A stretch of DNA of 7,734 nt from Bacteroidota bacterium (GTDB taxonomy: Bacteria; Bacteroidota; Bacteroidia; Chitinophagales; Chitinophagaceae), in contig JAEZJD010000136.1 of assembly GCA_023436425.1 (NCBI GenBank), positions 1 through 7,734 on the forward strand. Reading direction: 5' to 3'. Shown here piece after piece: positions 6,333-7,734 of this stretch (its first letter is position 1; each line of letters begins with the position of its first letter). Made by a program: the position numbers and the translations under genes. The notes under the pieces were generated by a model. That model searched no databases and had not been told where the DNA came from. It saw nothing but the letters and a program-made list of their open reading frames with translations.

Positions 6333-7508
6333 TTATTGTATGAAGTTAGTTGAGGCTTTTATATGCTTCACAGCGTCAAACAAAGTGTCAAGATCCTGTT
6401 GGCTGTTCATAGCATTAATTGAATACCTCAGGTACACTTTACCATCCTGCCTCATTACCGGTATCTGAATGTTGTATTGTCCAAAAAAATAGTCGTGCAA
6501 CTTTTCAGGTTCCTGCGTCGTTATTTCGGCACTGTACATCTGCAACGTGAAATTGTCGTTCACAGGTGCTATTGGTTGTGCATCCAGCAGGTCGCAAAGT
6601 GTTGATGCATTGTCCTGAACTATTTTCCTGCATCCGCAAGCGACGTTTTCCCAATCATAGTTCTGCATAAAACTTATAGACTCAGGAACTGTTAGAAATG
6701 CAGAAAAATCTCTGGTGCCCTGCATCTGGTGATAGTCAATAAACTTTGAAGATGATGGAAACAATGCATTATATCCCCAACTGACGACAAGCGGATCAAA
6801 CAACTGCTGGAGCTCGTTTTTGACATACAAAAACGAGCAGCCTTTGGGTGTCATCATCCATTTATGGCAGGCACCTGTGTACATATCTGCATTTAGCTGT
6901 TCCAGATCGAGCGGCACCTGGCCGGGTGCGTGAGCTCCGTCTACAAAAGTTAAAATACCCTTCTCTCTCGCCAACGCACAAACTTCCTCAACAGGCAACC
7001 GAAGTGCAGTGCTGCTGGTGATGTGAGATATGAAAATCAGTTTAGTTTTTTCCGTTACCCCCGAAAAAAATTGTTGCAGAAAATGTTCTTTATTCTCAAT
7101 CGGAAATTTTATAAGCTGACGCTTGTAAATCGCACCAACCTTTTTGCAGTAATAATCCCAGGTTCTATCGCAGGCGCCGTATTCGATATTGGTTGCAAGA
7201 ACTTCATCGCCATTTTCCAACGGAAAACTTTTGGCGATAATGTTTACTGCGTAAGAAGGGTTGGTAACAAAAACGAGATCATCGGCGGGTGCGTTAATGT
7301 ATTCTGCCAAAGCGTTTTTCGAAGACTGCAAGTACTTCGGTCCCGTTGCTGTAATGAACTGCACCGGTTCCTGCTCAAGCTCTAATTGATACTGCTGATA
7401 TCTCTCAAACACCGGTTTCGGGCAGGCGCCAAATGACCCAAAGTTTAAAAATGTAATGCCGGGACGAAGCAGAAATTGAGACCGCAAATTTTTCTGTTGA
7501 TCATTCAT
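6333..7508 (-). CDS. Class V PLP-dependent enzyme, isopenicillin-N-epimerase-like (CefD/cysteine-desulfurase superfamily)
   Basis: The protein has 391 residues and is a complete fold-type I, class V enzyme. It opens with TFLNFGSFGACPKPV, typical of the CefD-like branch. Asp190 and His193 in FVDGAHAPGQ hold the PLP ring, Lys216 in ACHKWMMTPKG is the predicted Schiff-base lysine, QGTRDFSAFL (263-272) is the family's phosphate/active-site loop, and Arg361 in LRYSINAMN is the likely substrate-carboxylate anchor. No essential residue appears lost. Relatives include epimerases, cysteine desulfurases, C-S lyases and kynureninase, and sequence alone does not choose between them. The gene begins two bases after the paaG stop and ends six bases before paaI, so it is co-expressed with phenylacetate genes, yet no step of the standard paa route needs PLP. 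A strong Shine-Dalgarno precedes it. Confidence 0.88.
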   Translation of the reverse strand: MNDQQKNLRSQFLLRPGITFLNFGSFGACPKPVFERYQQYQLELEQEPVQFITATGPKYLQSSKNALAEYINAPADDLVFVTNPSYAVNIIAKSFPLENGDEVLATNIEYGACDRTWDYYCKKVGAIYKRQLIKFPIENKEHFLQQFFSGVTEKTKLIFISHITSSTALRLPVEEVCALAREKGILTFVDGAHAPGQVPLDLEQLNADMYTGACHKWMMTPKGCSFLYVKNELQQLFDPLVVSWGYNALFPSSSKFIDYHQMQGTRDFSAFLTVPESISFMQNYDWENVACGCRKIVQDNASTLCDLLDAQPIAPVNDNFTLQMYSAEITTQEPEKLHDYFFGQYNIQIPVMRQDGKVYLRYSINAMNSQQDLDTLFDAVKHIKASTNFIQ

Positions 7509-7510
7509 AT

Positions 7511-7734
7511 CTATTCTCCTCTAAAATTTGGCTTTCGCTTTTCGACAAACGCCTGAACTCCTTCTTTGTAATCTGCCGTCAAACCGGCACGCTCCTGCAG
7601 CAGTTCCTCGTCGTGCAGTTGATCCGCATAGTTATTCAACAAAGAATTTGTCAGCGCCAGTTTTGTTAGCGCAAGCGCTTTCGTAGGCATTTGAGCCAGC
7701 GTCGATGCAAGTGACAGCGACTCTTCTTTAAAAG
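7511..7734 (-). CDS. paaG: PaaG-type enoyl-CoA hydratase/isomerase, C-terminal fragment (5' end outside window)
   Basis: The last 73 complete codons, open to the right edge and ending in TAG at 7511-7513, read as the C-terminus of a crotonase-superfamily protein. The segment MPTKALALTKLALTNS is the late helix of the family. The end, RAGLTADYKEGVQAFVEKRK followed by PNFRGE, aligns with the end of E. coli PaaG (LAGRSADYREGVSAFLAKRS, then PQFTGK). PaaG isomerises ring-1,2-epoxyphenylacetyl-CoA to the seven-membered oxepin-CoA in the cytosol. The crotonase active-site region is off the edge, so a related hydratase such as PaaF or PaaB-like cannot be fully excluded from this part alone. The downstream paaI and paaY, however, make a paa-pathway hydratase/isomerase the natural reading. 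The PLP enzyme starts two bases after the stop. Confidence 0.8.
   Translation of the reverse strand, partial: FKEESLSLASTLAQMPTKALALTKLALTNSLLNNYADQLHDEELLQERAGLTADYKEGVQAFVEKRKPNFRGE
7516..7522 (-). promoter_or_regulatory. Strong ribosome binding site of the PLP enzyme, inside the paaG 3' end
   Basis: AGAGGAG on the minus strand lies seven bases before the ATG at 7508 and overlaps the final Arg-Gly-Glu codons of paaG. Most genes in this window have no recognisable Shine-Dalgarno, so this one fixes the start and suggests efficient translation of the second gene of the run. Confidence 0.65.

Noticed and set aside
7023..7385. 120-codon plus-strand open frame opposite the PLP enzyme, and similar frames opposite other genes
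   Set aside because: They lie entirely within strongly supported genes on the other strand, have no family resemblance, and lack ribosome binding sites, so they are read as antisense shadows.

Overview
The window looks like a chromosomal segment of a Bacteroidota bacterium, most likely from the Chitinophagaceae or a related family. The evidence is a secreted protein with a C-terminal type IX secretion (T9SS type A) sorting domain, two signal peptides that would leave glutamine at +1, few Shine-Dalgarno sequences, and a membrane protein whose C-terminal half resembles a module I recall from Chitinophagaceae. No rRNA, tRNA, CRISPR array, insertion sequence or phage gene was seen, and no gap between genes exceeds 90 bases.

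The left end (1-977, + strand) holds the last ~94 residues of DNA polymerase I (polA), followed after 33 bases by a cytosolic-type DsbA-family thiol oxidoreductase. A GC-rich hairpin near 1011-1038, with a T-run on the minus strand, separates these from everything to the right, which is all on the minus strand.

Read in the direction of transcription, from the right edge leftward, the minus-strand run is: the 3' end of paaG (7734-7511); a class V PLP-dependent enzyme of the isopenicillin-N-epimerase-like group (7508-6333); the thioesterase paaI (6326-5916); an exported oligopeptidase B-like S9 peptidase (5875-3767); an unknown five-helix membrane protein (3684-2956); the gamma-carbonic-anhydrase-fold thioesterase paaY (2959-2369); and a T9SS-exported predicted beta-propeller protein (2302-1064). 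Spacings are 2, 6, 40, 82, -4 and 66 bases, and the only clear terminator is at the far end. The first three genes at least form one operon, and the membrane protein and paaY are coupled by an ATGA overlap.

Functionally this is part of a phenylacetate (paa) catabolic cluster. PaaG turns ring-1,2-epoxyphenylacetyl-CoA into oxepin-CoA. PaaI and PaaY are the two thioesterases that rescue CoA from dead-end hydroxyphenylacetyl-CoA and cycloheptatriene-carboxyl-CoA products. The ring-oxygenase genes (paaABCDE), paaZ and paaK are not in the window and may lie beyond the right edge. The least explained elements are the PLP enzyme locked between paaG and paaI, the membrane protein coupled to paaY, and a PaaY that carries Leu where the gamma-carbonic-anhydrase family normally has a conserved Arg. 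I see no wholly new system here; the best lead is the PLP enzyme inside the paa operon.
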